Positions 1-9,257 of a stretch of DNA of 42,581 nucleotides are shown here, piece by piece; within the stretch, counting starts at the first letter, position 1; each line of letters opens with the position of its first letter. Made by a program: the position numbers and the translations under genes. The notes below the pieces were generated by a model, which saw nothing but the letters and a program-made list of their open reading frames with translations, made no database searches and had not been told where the DNA came from. Origin of the DNA: Flavobacteriales bacterium. Lineage in GTDB: Bacteria; Bacteroidota; Bacteroidia; Flavobacteriales; Flavobacteriaceae. Where the stretch lies: the NCBI GenBank assembly GCA_011525015.1, contig WTJC01000038.1:66566-109146 (forward strand). Direction: 5' to 3'.

Positions 1-675
1 GGAGGAATTACCAATATGATGGATCGTTTGTCAAATCCATCAAAAATCAAGGCGTTTGAATTAGCCGAAGAATTGAAAGACATCATGCGTCCTTTATTTC
101 AAAAGCACATGGATGATATCATGACTGGGCATTTTTCAAAAACAATGATGGAAGACTGGGCTAATGACGATATCAATTTATTGACATGGAGAAAACAGAC
201 CGGAGAAACCGCTTTTGAGAAAACAGAAGCGAACGATGAGCAGTGGAGTGAACAAGAGTACTACGACAGAGGTGTCTTAATGGTTGCATTCGTCAAGTCT
301 GGTGTAGAGTTGGCTTATGAAACAATGCAAGAAGCCGGAATTATTGAAGAATCAGCGTATTACGAATCACTTCACGAAACACCATTAATCGCTAATACTA
401 TTGCGAGAAAGAAATTGTTTGAAATGAATCGTGTAATTTCTGATACGGCTGAGTATGGTTGCTATCTTTTTGATCACGCGTGTAAACCACTTTTGGCTGA
501 TTTCATGAAAAAAATTGACTTAGACGTAATCGGTCACAAATTCGATGCTCATGCAAATGCTGAAATAGATAATGTTGAACTCGTAAGCATTAATAAAGAG
601 ATAAGATCACATAGCATTGAAGAAGTAGGTGAGCGTTTGAGAACATCGATGACGTCAATGAAATCTATTTTATAA
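1..675 (+). CDS. ilvC: Ketol-acid reductoisomerase, C-terminal part (5' cut by window)
   Basis: The reading frame is open from base 1, so the gene starts outside the window; about 224 residues remain. IlvC converts acetolactate and acetohydroxybutyrate to dihydroxy acids (NADPH, Mg2+) in valine, leucine and isoleucine synthesis. The segment lines up along its length with the C-terminal knotted helical domain of the long, E. coli-type class II enzyme. The ESLHE motif and, 25 residues after its first Glu, the Ser of VISDTAEYG correspond to the metal/substrate residues E389, E393 and S414 as I recall them from E. coli. It ends 8 bp before ilvA, so the two are almost certainly co-transcribed. The N-terminal Rossmann domain is not visible. 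Confidence 0.95.
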   Translation, partial: GGITNMMDRLSNPSKIKAFELAEELKDIMRPLFQKHMDDIMTGHFSKTMMEDWANDDINLLTWRKQTGETAFEKTEANDEQWSEQEYYDRGVLMVAFVKSGVELAYETMQEAGIIEESAYYESLHETPLIANTIARKKLFEMNRVISDTAEYGCYLFDHACKPLLADFMKKIDLDVIGHKFDAHANAEIDNVELVSINKEIRSHSIEEVGERLRTSMTSMKSIL

Positions 676-683
676 GGACGAAT

Positions 684-1943
684 ATGCCAGCTACCTTAGC
701 ATCTGTACATATCGAATCTATTCGAGAGGCTGCCGACAAGTTAAAAAATGTGGCCTTGAGGACTCCTATTCAACATAATCAGCGATTGTCTGACAAGTTC
801 GATTGCGACATCTATCTGAAAAGAGAAGATTTGCAAATCGTTAGGAGTTATAAGATTAGGGGTGCTTACAATAAAATTTCCAGCTTATCTCAAGAGGAGT
901 TGGCAAAAGGTATTGTTTGTGCAAGTGCTGGTAATCATGCACAGGGAGTGGCCTATGCGTGCAAAACCCTGAATGTCAAGGGTAGAATTTACATGCCTAT
1001 TGTTACTCCAAAACAAAAAATTGACCAAACTAAATTTTTTGGTCAAGATTGTATTGAGGTAGAGTTGGTAGGAGACACCTATGATGACTCCTATGAGGCT
1101 GCACAAGGCTATTCTCGAGATAGAGGTGCTACCTTTGTACATCCTTTCGATGATCTTCAAACCATTGCAGGTCAGGCCACAGTAGGTCTTGAAATTGTTG
1201 AGGATGGTCCAAAAGATATCGATTATATCATTGTGGCTATTGGAGGAGGAGGTCTAGCATCTGGAGTGTTATCTACGCTAGCGCATTTATCACCCAATAC
1301 CAAGTTAATTGGAGTAGAACCGGCAGGTGCTCCGGCAATGCTTGAATCCATTAATCAAGGTGAATTGGTTACCCTAAAAGAAGTGGACACCTTCGTAGAT
1401 GGAGCTGCTGTTCGAAAAGTAGGGTCAAATACTTTTGAGATTTGTAAGGAAGGGCTGCACAAGGTTATAACAGTACCAGAAAATCATATTTGTCAAACCA
1501 TTTTAGATTTGTACAACAGAGACGCTATTGTTGCTGAACCAGCAGGTGCAATGGCAATTACTGCCTTGGACTATTTAAAAGAAGAACTCAAAAATAAAAA
1601 AGTGGTTTGCTTAGTGGGTGGCGGTAATAACGATATCGTTCGAATGGCTGAAATTAAAGAAAGAGCACTCTTATTTAATCAAGTCAAGCATTACTTTATT
1701 GTTCGTTTTCCTCAACGACCAGGAGCTTTGAGAGAGTTTGTAGCTCAAATTTTAGGTCCTAACGACGACATCACACATTTTGAGTTCTCAAAAAAATCTA
1801 ATCGAGAAAAAGCTCCGGCTATAGTCGGTGTAGAACTCGCCTCGCCAGAAGACCTCCAACCCTTAATTGATCGAATGAAAAAGGGTAATTTCTTTGGCGA
1901 ATACATTAATGATAAACCAGATTTATTTCAATATTTAATATAA
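684..1943 (+). CDS. ilvA: Threonine ammonia-lyase (threonine dehydratase), biosynthetic
   Basis: PLP enzyme that deaminates threonine to 2-oxobutyrate, the first committed step to isoleucine. The PLP lysine is K57 in [18 protein letters not shown] (81-88) and the glycine-rich phosphate-binding loop GGGGLASG (187-194) follow. The last ~90 residues, starting near [17 protein letters not shown], look like a single ACT-like regulatory domain, so isoleucine feedback inhibition is likely (inference). The length, 419 aa, fits the one-ACT class rather than the ~510-aa E. coli form with two. It lies 8 bp after ilvC and 1 bp before the next gene, so it is in the middle of an operon. No alternative function seems likely. 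Confidence 0.95.
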   Translation: MPATLASVHIESIREAADKLKNVALRTPIQHNQRLSDKFDCDIYLKREDLQIVRSYKIRGAYNKISSLSQEELAKGIVCASAGNHAQGVAYACKTLNVKGRIYMPIVTPKQKIDQTKFFGQDCIEVELVGDTYDDSYEAAQGYSRDRGATFVHPFDDLQTIAGQATVGLEIVEDGPKDIDYIIVAIGGGGLASGVLSTLAHLSPNTKLIGVEPAGAPAMLESINQGELVTLKEVDTFVDGAAVRKVGSNTFEICKEGLHKVITVPENHICQTILDLYNRDAIVAEPAGAMAITALDYLKEELKNKKVVCLVGGGNNDIVRMAEIKERALLFNQVKHYFIVRFPQRPGALREFVAQILGPNDDITHFEFSKKSNREKAPAIVGVELASPEDLQPLIDRMKKGNFFGEYINDKPDLFQYLI

Positions 1944-1944
1944 C

Positions 1945-3522
1945 ATGCAAATTCCAGAAAACTATCGTTTAGACCAACCAATAAATCATAAACATTATTT
2001 AGTCAATGGAGAGTTAATTGAATGGAAAGGAGCAACTTCTGAGGTTTTTTCACCTATATCTGTTACTTCTTCGTATCAAAGAACATTACTAGGAAGTATT
2101 CCAGATTTAGGAGAGACAGAAGCTTTAAATGCACTTGATGCAGCTTCTAACGCTTTTGATAATGGCCAAGGGGAGTGGCCTACCATGAAAGTAAAGGATC
2201 GAATTGCCTGTATGGAGCAATTCGTTGAAAAAATGCTTACCAAAAGAGAAGAGGTGGTTAAGCTACTAATGTGGGAGATTGCCAAAAACAAACCTGATGC
2301 CTACAAGGAATTTGATCGAACTGTAGATTATATACACGACACTATTGAGGAATATAAGAAAATAGACCGTTCTTCAGCCAAGTTTGAAAAGTTTTCAGGG
2401 GTATATGCCCATGTGCGAAGAGGTCCCTTAGGTGTTGTACTTTGTTTAGGTCCATATAATTATCCCTTAAATGAAACTTTTGCGCTGCTTATTCCTGCGC
2501 TTATTATGGGGAATACGGCCATTTTTAAACCTGCTAAGCACGGGGTGTTATTAATTACTCCGCTTTTAGAAGCTTTTAGAGATAGTTTTCCTAAAGGAGT
2601 GGTGAACATCATGTTTGGAAGGGGAAGAAAGATTGCAGCACCAATCATGAAAACAGGGCGTATTGATGTTTTGGCGTTAATCGGCCACAGTAGTTCAGCT
2701 AATTCCTTACAAGAACTTCACCCAAAAAGCAACCGATTGAGAACGGTTTACGGCTTGGAAGCTAAAAACCCAGCGATCATTTTGCCAGATGCAGATTTAG
2801 ATCAAACGGTCAGCGAATGCATTTCAGGAACGCTCAGTTACAACGGTCAGCGTTGTACAGCCCTAAAAGTTCTTTATGTACATGAGGATGTTAAAGATGC
2901 TTTTTTGACCAAATTCAGTGCAGCTGTAGATGCTTTAAAATTTGGAAACCCTTGGGAAGATGGTGTGCAACTCACACCATTACCTGAACCCAATAAAACG
3001 GATTACATCAAAGACCTGATTGACGATGCCAGTGCTAAAGGTGCAAAAATCATGAATGCAAAGGGTGGTGAAATGATGGATAATTTTATTTGGCCAGCAG
3101 TGATGTATCCAGTTTCACATGATACTAAACTTTATCAAGAGGAGCAATTTGGTCCTATCATTCCTGTGATTTCTTTTACGGATATCGATCAGCCTTTAAA
3201 TGATATGGCGGAGTCTAATTATGGTCAACAAGTGAGCTTATTTGGTAATGACGTTGCCTCATTATCTTCTTTAATCGATATACTGGCTAATTTGGTATGT
3301 AGAGTAAATTTGAATTCTTCTTGTCAAAGAGGTCCAGATGTGTATCCATTTACAGGAAGAAAAGATTCTGGTCAAGCAACGCTCAGTGTGCATGATGCGC
3401 TCAGATCGTTTTCAATTAGAACTTTTGTCGCTTTTAAGGATAATGAGATGAATAATCAAACCATCGAAAATCTTTTAGCGGCAAAACAGAGTAATTTCTT
3501 GAGCACAGATTACATTCTTTAA
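1945..3522 (+). CDS. gapN: NADP-dependent glyceraldehyde-3-phosphate dehydrogenase-type aldehyde dehydrogenase
   Basis: Aldehyde dehydrogenase superfamily protein, 525 aa, closest in my reading to non-phosphorylating GAPDH (GapN), which oxidises glyceraldehyde-3-phosphate directly to 3-phosphoglycerate and makes NADPH. Visible elements: the oxyanion Asn in GPYNYP (N172), cofactor-site Lys in IFKPAK (K195), the general-base Glu in GLEAKNP (E272) and the nucleophile in GQRCTA (C304). The Glu motif is shorter than the usual LELGGK form; I believe this is a family trait, not damage. It starts 1 bp after ilvA, so it probably shares that transcript, and its stop codon overlaps the recG stop from the other strand. 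The exact substrate is inferred. Confidence 0.8.
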   Translation: MQIPENYRLDQPINHKHYLVNGELIEWKGATSEVFSPISVTSSYQRTLLGSIPDLGETEALNALDAASNAFDNGQGEWPTMKVKDRIACMEQFVEKMLTKREEVVKLLMWEIAKNKPDAYKEFDRTVDYIHDTIEEYKKIDRSSAKFEKFSGVYAHVRRGPLGVVLCLGPYNYPLNETFALLIPALIMGNTAIFKPAKHGVLLITPLLEAFRDSFPKGVVNIMFGRGRKIAAPIMKTGRIDVLALIGHSSSANSLQELHPKSNRLRTVYGLEAKNPAIILPDADLDQTVSECISGTLSYNGQRCTALKVLYVHEDVKDAFLTKFSAAVDALKFGNPWEDGVQLTPLPEPNKTDYIKDLIDDASAKGAKIMNAKGGEMMDNFIWPAVMYPVSHDTKLYQEEQFGPIIPVISFTDIDQPLNDMAESNYGQQVSLFGNDVASLSSLIDILANLVCRVNLNSSCQRGPDVYPFTGRKDSGQATLSVHDALRSFSIRTFVAFKDNEMNNQTIENLLAAKQSNFLSTDYIL

Positions 3523-5627
3523 CTGATGTAAGACCAAAAGGCCTTGTCATTCATAATTTGAACCAAGGTGTCTTTGATAATCTTATTTTTTTCTGAAAGA
3601 AGTAATTCATCTTCACGGAATAATTCCTCGGCTTTTTTTCGAGCTAAATGAAGTATTTGTGAATCTTTAACCAGATCGCTCACCTTTAGATTTAATACGC
3701 CACTCTGTTGGGTGCCCATTAAATCGCCAGGCCCTCTAAGATTTAGATCGATTTCTGCAAGCTTAAAGCCGTCATTGGTTTGTACCATGCTTTCGATTCG
3801 TTGTTTAGAATCATCGGAAATGTTTTCTGAGGTCATTAGAATACAATGACTTTGATACGACCCCCTTCCGACACGTCCTCTTAATTGATGTAGTTGAGAG
3901 AGCCCAAAACGCTCGGCACTTTCAATAATCATAATACTTGCGTTGGGAATATTAACACCGACTTCAATAACGGTGGTAGCCACCATAATCTGTGTTTTAT
4001 TCTTGATAAAACGCTGCATCTCAAATTCCTTTTCCTCTGACTTCATTTGACCATGAACAATAGAGATTTGATATTCTGGCATTGGGAAATCTCTACTCAA
4101 GGCGTGGTAGCCGTCCATTAAATCTTTGTAATCTAACTTTTCGGATTCTTTGATTAAAGGATAGACAAAATAAACCTGTCTTCCTTTTGCGATTTCATCC
4201 TTTACAAATTTTAGGACTCTTAATCGCGAAGCATCTGTTCGATGTGCGGTTGAAATTGGTTTTCTTCCAGGAGGTAATTCGTCAATAACAGACAAGTCTA
4301 AATCACCGTAATAACTCATCGCTAATGTTCTAGGTATTGGCGTTGCAGTCATGACAAGCACATGAGGTGGAAGCTTAGATTTTTTCCACAATTTCGAACG
4401 CTGTGCCACCCCAAAACGATGTTGTTCATCAATAACGGCTAATCCCAAATTCTTAAAAACAACCTTGTCTTCAATTAAGGCATGTGTTCCGATAAGGATT
4501 TGTAAGTCACCATTAGAAAGTTCTTGGTGCAGTGAATCTCTTTCTTTTTTCTTCGTGGAGCCTGTAAGTATTTTGACATTGATTTCAAGTGGTTCAAGTA
4601 ATGAAGAAATAGAATGATAGTGTTGTTTAGCTAAGATTTCAGTGGGAGCCATGATACAACATTGATATCCATTATCAATGGCAATGAGCGCAGAAAGTAC
4701 AGCGACCATAGTTTTACCAGAGCCCACATCACCTTGTAAAAGCCTGTTCATTTGTACTCCGGATCCCAAATCTTTACGAATTTCTTTTAATACTCTTTTT
4801 TGTGCACCGGTCAGTTCAAAGGGGAGGTGATGCTTATAGAAGGTGTTGAAATGAGTGTCTATTTTAGAGAATTCAAAGCCCTTAATGTTTCGCAGTCTCA
4901 ACTGTTTTTTTTCTAACAACTGAAGTTGCAGATAAAATAACTCCTCGAATTTTAGACTGAACTGTGCTTTTTGCAAATGCTCATATGTTGAAGGAAAATG
5001 AAGTTCTTGTAAACTTTTTCTTTTTTCTTGCCATCCGAATTCATTTCTCAAATACTCAGGAAGTGCCTCTTGAATATGATTTCCGAATCGCTCAAAAGCT
5101 TCCTTGATGATTTGTCTTAAAAAGACTGAAGAAACTCCGGCCTTTTGACACCTCTCGCTTGAGGGGTAAATAGGGAGTATTCCATGTGTTCCTTTTCGTT
5201 TAAATGTACTCAAGGATTCTATTTCTGGATGAACAATAGACAGAGCGCCTCCAAATTGATTGAGTTTTCCATAAACGACAAAGGGTTCATTTGGCTTGAG
5301 CTTTTTTTGCGTATAACTAATGCCTTTGAACCAAACTAATTCTAAATTGCCTGTGTCATCGCTAAAAGTAGCTTTAAGACGCTCTCCTGAGGCGCTACGG
5401 ACTTTTTCTACATCGATGATTTCACCAATAATTTGAACCTCTGTATTGCTCGCTCCTAGAGTATTTATCTTATGAAAGGCTCGGCGATCCACATATCGAT
5501 TGGGGATGAAGTGCAATAAATCAGCAATGCTGTGTATATTTAATTCTGATTTTAAAACCTCAATTCTGTATCCTCCTAATCCTTTTAATTTTATGTGGGG
5601 TGAATCAAGATTGATTTTTAAATTCAT
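3519..5627 (-). CDS. recG: ATP-dependent DNA helicase RecG
   Basis: Superfamily 2 helicase that reverses stalled replication forks and processes Holliday junctions. Its order is standard: N-terminal wedge/OB domain (about 1-250), then two RecA-like domains. Walker A is GDVGSGKT (299-306), the Walker B box is DEQH (400-403), followed by [12 protein letters not shown] and the QLRGRVGRG motif VI region, then the RecG C-terminal region with [16 protein letters not shown]. At 702 aa it has normal family length. It begins with ATG and is divergent from the patatin gene, with a 60-bp gap. It ends tail-to-tail with gapN, sharing 4 bp, with no room for a separate terminator. Confidence 0.97.
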   Translation of the reverse strand: MNLKINLDSPHIKLKGLGGYRIEVLKSELNIHSIADLLHFIPNRYVDRRAFHKINTLGASNTEVQIIGEIIDVEKVRSASGERLKATFSDDTGNLELVWFKGISYTQKKLKPNEPFVVYGKLNQFGGALSIVHPEIESLSTFKRKGTHGILPIYPSSERCQKAGVSSVFLRQIIKEAFERFGNHIQEALPEYLRNEFGWQEKRKSLQELHFPSTYEHLQKAQFSLKFEELFYLQLQLLEKKQLRLRNIKGFEFSKIDTHFNTFYKHHLPFELTGAQKRVLKEIRKDLGSGVQMNRLLQGDVGSGKTMVAVLSALIAIDNGYQCCIMAPTEILAKQHYHSISSLLEPLEINVKILTGSTKKKERDSLHQELSNGDLQILIGTHALIEDKVVFKNLGLAVIDEQHRFGVAQRSKLWKKSKLPPHVLVMTATPIPRTLAMSYYGDLDLSVIDELPPGRKPISTAHRTDASRLRVLKFVKDEIAKGRQVYFVYPLIKESEKLDYKDLMDGYHALSRDFPMPEYQISIVHGQMKSEEKEFEMQRFIKNKTQIMVATTVIEVGVNIPNASIMIIESAERFGLSQLHQLRGRVGRGSYQSHCILMTSENISDDSKQRIESMVQTNDGFKLAEIDLNLRGPGDLMGTQQSGVLNLKVSDLVKDSQILHLARKKAEELFREDELLLSEKNKIIKDTLVQIMNDKAFWSYIS

Positions 5628-5687
5628 TGAAGCCTAGTATGATATGTCTTTAGAATGTTTTAAACCGTCCTTAATATACTATTTTTT

Positions 5688-6578
5688 ATGAGAGCACTTG
5701 TTATTTCAGGTGGAGGAAGTAAAGGAGCATTTGCAGGAGGTATTGCCCAATACTTAATTGAGAAGGAGCAGCGCCAATACGATTTGTATGTCGGTACATC
5801 AACCGGCAGTTTACTCTTGCCGCATTTAGCTCTAGGAGAAATTGAAAAACTTCACGATTTGTATGGAAGTGTTACTCAGAAAGATATTTTTAATCTTGAT
5901 CCCTTTATAATACGTAAAGGTCATGGGACTTTTAGCACTCGTATTCATCACTTTAATGTAATTCGCAGTTTTCTAAGAGGAAATCCCACCTTTGGAGAGA
6001 GCAAAAACTTGAGAGCTTTACTTCAGAAAAACTTTTCGGTTTTAGATTTTAATGCCCTAAAAGAAAATAAAACCAATATTTATGTCACTGTATCTAACCT
6101 TAGTACTAAGAATGTCGAATACAAAAGTTTAAGAGATTGTGATTATGAAGATTTTCTCGACTGGATATGGATTTCTGCCAATTATACTCCATTTATGTCT
6201 TTGGTTAAAAAAAACGGTTACCAGTATGCTGATGGAGGTCTTGGTAGTGTTGTACCTGTCAAAAAAGCCATTGAATTAGGAGCAAAGACCATCGATGTTA
6301 TTGTATTAAGTCCAGAGCACTCTATCTACAATAAACTTGGGGTTAAAAACCCATTTGAACTCATGATTGATATGTTTGATTTCAGTTTAGATCAAATTGA
6401 AAAACAAAATGTTCAGATTGGTGAACTGATGAGTAAAGAAGCCAAGGTGACCATAAATACGTATTACACCCCAACAGTCTTGACCACGAACCCTTTAGTT
6501 TTTGATTCTAAAATGATGCGCAAATGGTGGCAAAGAGGCTATCTACACGCTAAATCGATAAACCAATCAAAGAAGTAG
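5688..6578 (+). CDS. Patatin-like phospholipase
   Basis: Patatin-family serine hydrolase, 296 aa, expected to cleave acyl esters of phospholipids with a Ser-Asp dyad. The oxyanion-hole glycines are in ISGGGSKGAFAGG (7-18), the nucleophile is S38 in GTSTG (36-40) and the catalytic Asp is D182 in ADGGLGSVVP. There is no signal peptide or membrane segment, so it is probably cytoplasmic or loosely membrane-associated. It stands alone on this strand between recG (divergent) and a convergent minus-strand gene 6 bp away. The family is clear, but the natural lipid substrate cannot be read from the sequence. Confidence 0.88.
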   Translation: MRALVISGGGSKGAFAGGIAQYLIEKEQRQYDLYVGTSTGSLLLPHLALGEIEKLHDLYGSVTQKDIFNLDPFIIRKGHGTFSTRIHHFNVIRSFLRGNPTFGESKNLRALLQKNFSVLDFNALKENKTNIYVTVSNLSTKNVEYKSLRDCDYEDFLDWIWISANYTPFMSLVKKNGYQYADGGLGSVVPVKKAIELGAKTIDVIVLSPEHSIYNKLGVKNPFELMIDMFDFSLDQIEKQNVQIGELMSKEAKVTINTYYTPTVLTTNPLVFDSKMMRKWWQRGYLHAKSINQSKK

Positions 6579-6583
6579 TGCCT

Positions 6584-7324
6584 TTAGCGCAGTATCTGCT
6601 TGGTAAGCATGTAAACATTCGTAAAATCAGGAGATAATTTAATGAAGGTAAAATTAAGATTACCTGAAGGAGCTATTTGAATGCGATCGGGCTCAAGCGC
6701 ATAAACTTTTGTAAATAAATCATACAATTGAAATGCAATACTATCGCTACCATCTTCTAATTTATCTAGATTTCCAGTGATAATAAGTTGATAACCCTCA
6801 AAGGTTTTCATGATTTCATTGACTGCAACTAACTTGGGTTCTGCAGCAAGAGAGTCTGACATTTCTAAGATAAGATTTGCAATCGGAAACTGCAGAGAGG
6901 CTTCTTCTATTTTTAGGCCTTGGGCAGCGCTTATGGTTTGATTGAGTCCTGCTGCGGCCGTGATGTTGATACTGTCAATATCAAGCATCAAACCTCTTAT
7001 TCTATCGGCCTTTTCTTCAATATCATTGATGTTTGCGAGCTTATTATTCACCTTCATCGTATTGGCGACTGATTCTGAAGTGAATTTGCCCATGGTGTTC
7101 ATCAAATTTGTATTGGTCTCTCGCATATCTTTTAAATCATTGGAGTAGGTATCGATTAATGCTGATTTACTCACTAATTCTGATCGCAATTTCCTCATGG
7201 AGTCATTTTGCTGCTCAATATTTGTTTTGAGCTGTTGAATTTCCATCAATAAATCACTCTTGCGTTGTGACCAGGTTAATGATGAGCATAGGAAAAAACT
7301 TAGAGTAATAATTTGAAGACGCAT
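6584..7324 (-). CDS. Exported coiled-coil protein with a possible degenerate OmpA-like C-terminus
   Basis: I do not recognise this 246-aa protein by name. An N-terminal signal peptide (about 1-19, ending TWSQ) predicts export. Residues ~20-115 are rich in E, K, N, S and L with heptad-like spacing, suggesting a coiled coil. The last ~80 residues (FEGYQLIITGNLD through DSIAFQLYDLF and DRIQIAPSGN) follow the order of an OmpA-like peptidoglycan-binding fold, but lack its usual Asp/Arg ligand residues, so that match is tentative. It lies 27 bp downstream of the M20 hydrolase on the same strand, probably last in a three-gene unit with it and the DsrE-like gene. Confidence 0.6.
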   Translation of the reverse strand: MRLQIITLSFFLCSSLTWSQRKSDLLMEIQQLKTNIEQQNDSMRKLRSELVSKSALIDTYSNDLKDMRETNTNLMNTMGKFTSESVANTMKVNNKLANINDIEEKADRIRGLMLDIDSINITAAAGLNQTISAAQGLKIEEASLQFPIANLILEMSDSLAAEPKLVAVNEIMKTFEGYQLIITGNLDKLEDGSDSIAFQLYDLFTKVYALEPDRIQIAPSGNLNFTFIKLSPDFTNVYMLTKQILR

Positions 7325-7351
7325 AGTTTTTTAATTTAAGTTAGAATTGAC

Positions 7352-8638
7352 TTATCTGGCATTGAGATAATTCAATGTAATTTCTGTCATCGATTTAACA
7401 CCAAAAATCAGACCACTTTCGTCGATAAAAAAATCAGGTGTGTGATGAGGATAAGCTTCAGTACTGTTTTTAGACATTCCACCTAAAAAGAAGTAAAAGC
7501 CTGGAACTTCACTTTGAAAATAAGAGAAATCTTCAGCACCTGTTACCGCTTTTGATAAAATGACATTCTCTTCTCCCAATACATTATTTAGGGTTGGAAT
7601 TAAAGAAGCTGTGAGCTCCGGATCATTATAGGTGATGTCTGTTGTGTCAAAAATGTCAATTTCAGCTTGACCTCCATAAGCCTCAGCAACGGTTTTAACC
7701 ATTTTGGTCATGCGTTCTCTCACTTGTTCTCTCATGTCATAATCAAGTGTTCTAATTGTCCCAATAAGTTCAGCATCTTCAGGAATGATATTGAAACGCA
7801 CCCCGCTTTTGATTTTACCCACAGAAATAACCGCAGCTTCTTGCGTGAGATTGAGTTCTCGACTTACAATACTCTGAAGTCCATCGATAATCTTTGCACT
7901 GATGTATATAGGATCAACCCCTGACCAAGGCTGAGAGCCATGGGTTTGCTTTCCTTTGACATTGATTACGAATCGTTGCGCAGCGGCCATGGTTCCTTCT
8001 GGTTTGTACCGCACAACGCCTACAGGTGTTTGTGAATTGATGTGTAATCCAACGATGGCATCAACATCAGGATTTTGCAATACTCCTTCATTGACCATAG
8101 TTCGTGCACCTCCGTATTCTCCTTCAGGAGCTCCTTCTTCAGCGGGTTGAAAGATAAACTTTACCGTTCCTTTGATTTTATTTTTGTTTTTGGCTAGAAT
8201 TTCTGCAACCCCCATTAAAATAGCAGCATGGGTGTCGTGTCCACAGGCATGCATAATTCCAACTTCTTCTCCTAAATAGGTTGTTTTTTTAGTTGATTTA
8301 AAGCTTAAATTATTTCTTTCAACTACAGGTAATGCATCTATATCTGCTCTCAAGGCAAGTACTTTTCCGTCTTTCTTTCCTTTTAAGATACCTACAACTC
8401 CAGTTTTAGCAACTCCAGTTTGAACTTCAATTCCAAGTGATTCTAAATGCGCTGCTATCATTTCTGCAGTTTCGTATTCTTGGTAACTCAGTTCGGGGTT
8501 TTGATGAATAGCTCTACGCCACTCAATTACTTTAGATGTAATCCCTTCATAAGTACTTTCTTCTATATTTAGTTTTTGTGCGTTTACACTAAAAGTTCCA
8601 ACAATGGCTGTTATTGTGATTAAAATAAGTTGCTTCAT
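7352..8638 (-). CDS. M20-family amidohydrolase, exported
   Basis: Metal-dependent amidohydrolase of the M20D type (hippurate hydrolase / indole-acetyl-amino-acid hydrolase / N-acyl-L-amino acid amidohydrolase group), 428 aa. A signal peptide (residues 1-20, ending VNA) indicates periplasmic or surface location. Metal-site motifs are present: RADIDALP (97-104), HACGHDTH (130-137), PAEEGA (165-170), the LHINSQTPVG His, and GAEDFSYF with a late HHTPDF His. It probably removes acyl groups from N-acyl amino acids or small peptides; the substrate is unknown. It is 12 bp downstream of the DsrE-like gene and 27 bp upstream of the coiled-coil gene. Confidence 0.88.
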   Translation of the reverse strand: MKQLILITITAIVGTFSVNAQKLNIEESTYEGITSKVIEWRRAIHQNPELSYQEYETAEMIAAHLESLGIEVQTGVAKTGVVGILKGKKDGKVLALRADIDALPVVERNNLSFKSTKKTTYLGEEVGIMHACGHDTHAAILMGVAEILAKNKNKIKGTVKFIFQPAEEGAPEGEYGGARTMVNEGVLQNPDVDAIVGLHINSQTPVGVVRYKPEGTMAAAQRFVINVKGKQTHGSQPWSGVDPIYISAKIIDGLQSIVSRELNLTQEAAVISVGKIKSGVRFNIIPEDAELIGTIRTLDYDMREQVRERMTKMVKTVAEAYGGQAEIDIFDTTDITYNDPELTASLIPTLNNVLGEENVILSKAVTGAEDFSYFQSEVPGFYFFLGGMSKNSTEAYPHHTPDFFIDESGLIFGVKSMTEITLNYLNAR

Positions 8639-8650
8639 ATTCGTTTGTAA

Positions 8651-9196
8651 TTAATATTTAATCAGTTGATATCCGTCTGATTGGTATTCAACTAACGACG
8701 TTAATGCTGATAAAGATAAGTCAACACCTTCAATTAAATTTTCTTTTGGCATTTTTCTCGTAAATGATGACTGCCCGCAAAAAATGATATCCGCACCAGC
8801 ACCTAACAATTCAGTAATGAGATTTATGTTTGGATTATCTGTGCTATACTTTGCTTGGTACCATTCGTTGTTCATAACGTCTTTTGATGCCGATGAATGA
8901 ATGACTAAAGCCACGTGTATTTTTTCTTTAGGGATACCGTTTTGCCCAAGCATATTAAAAAATCGAGCTGCTGAGTCAATATATCTGTTTTTTACTGAAG
9001 GATCGTTTGAAGTCGACGTAATGTCAAAAACGATTTTGTAGTCGTAGTTGCTTTTTAAGGGAATTGTTCTGTTTTCAACCTTCCAAACGGCTCCATGATT
9101 GGGAACATAAGGTCCGGTATTTGTTGTCTGTGCCAAAACCAAAAAACTGTTCAGCATAAGTCCCAAAACAAGTGGTAGTGTAATGTTCATTTTCAT
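8651..9196 (-). CDS. Periplasmic DsrE-family protein
   Basis: Small exported protein, 181 aa, with a signal peptide ending near VLAQ (residue 23). The core fits the DsrE/F/YchN-like fold: a KIVFDITS strand, a stretch of helix, KIHVALVIHSSA, then ADIIFCGQSSFTRK carrying one Cys in the position where family members often have one. DsrE proteins take part in sulfur relay or small-molecule binding, but the exported Bacteroidota members have no assigned role that I know. It is first in a minus-strand group with the M20 hydrolase and a coiled-coil protein. A Bacteroidota-like promoter lies just upstream (9201-9228). Confidence 0.75.
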   Translation of the reverse strand: MKMNITLPLVLGLMLNSFLVLAQTTNTGPYVPNHGAVWKVENRTIPLKSNYDYKIVFDITSTSNDPSVKNRYIDSAARFFNMLGQNGIPKEKIHVALVIHSSASKDVMNNEWYQAKYSTDNPNINLITELLGAGADIIFCGQSSFTRKMPKENLIEGVDLSLSALTSLVEYQSDGYQLIKY

Positions 9197-9200
9197 GTGA

Positions 9201-9228
9201 TAAAATTATCGAAAACCATTGAAATCAA
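9201..9228 (-). promoter_or_regulatory. Probable promoter of the DsrE-M20 group
   Basis: On the minus strand a TTG (9226-9228) is followed after 17 bp by TAATTTTA (9201-9208), one mismatch from the Bacteroidota -7 consensus TAnnTTTG. It sits a few bases before the ATG at 9196, so the leader would be very short or absent. Confidence 0.4.
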
Positions 9229-9257
9229 TGGGCTTAATTACTAATTTCATCTAAAAT

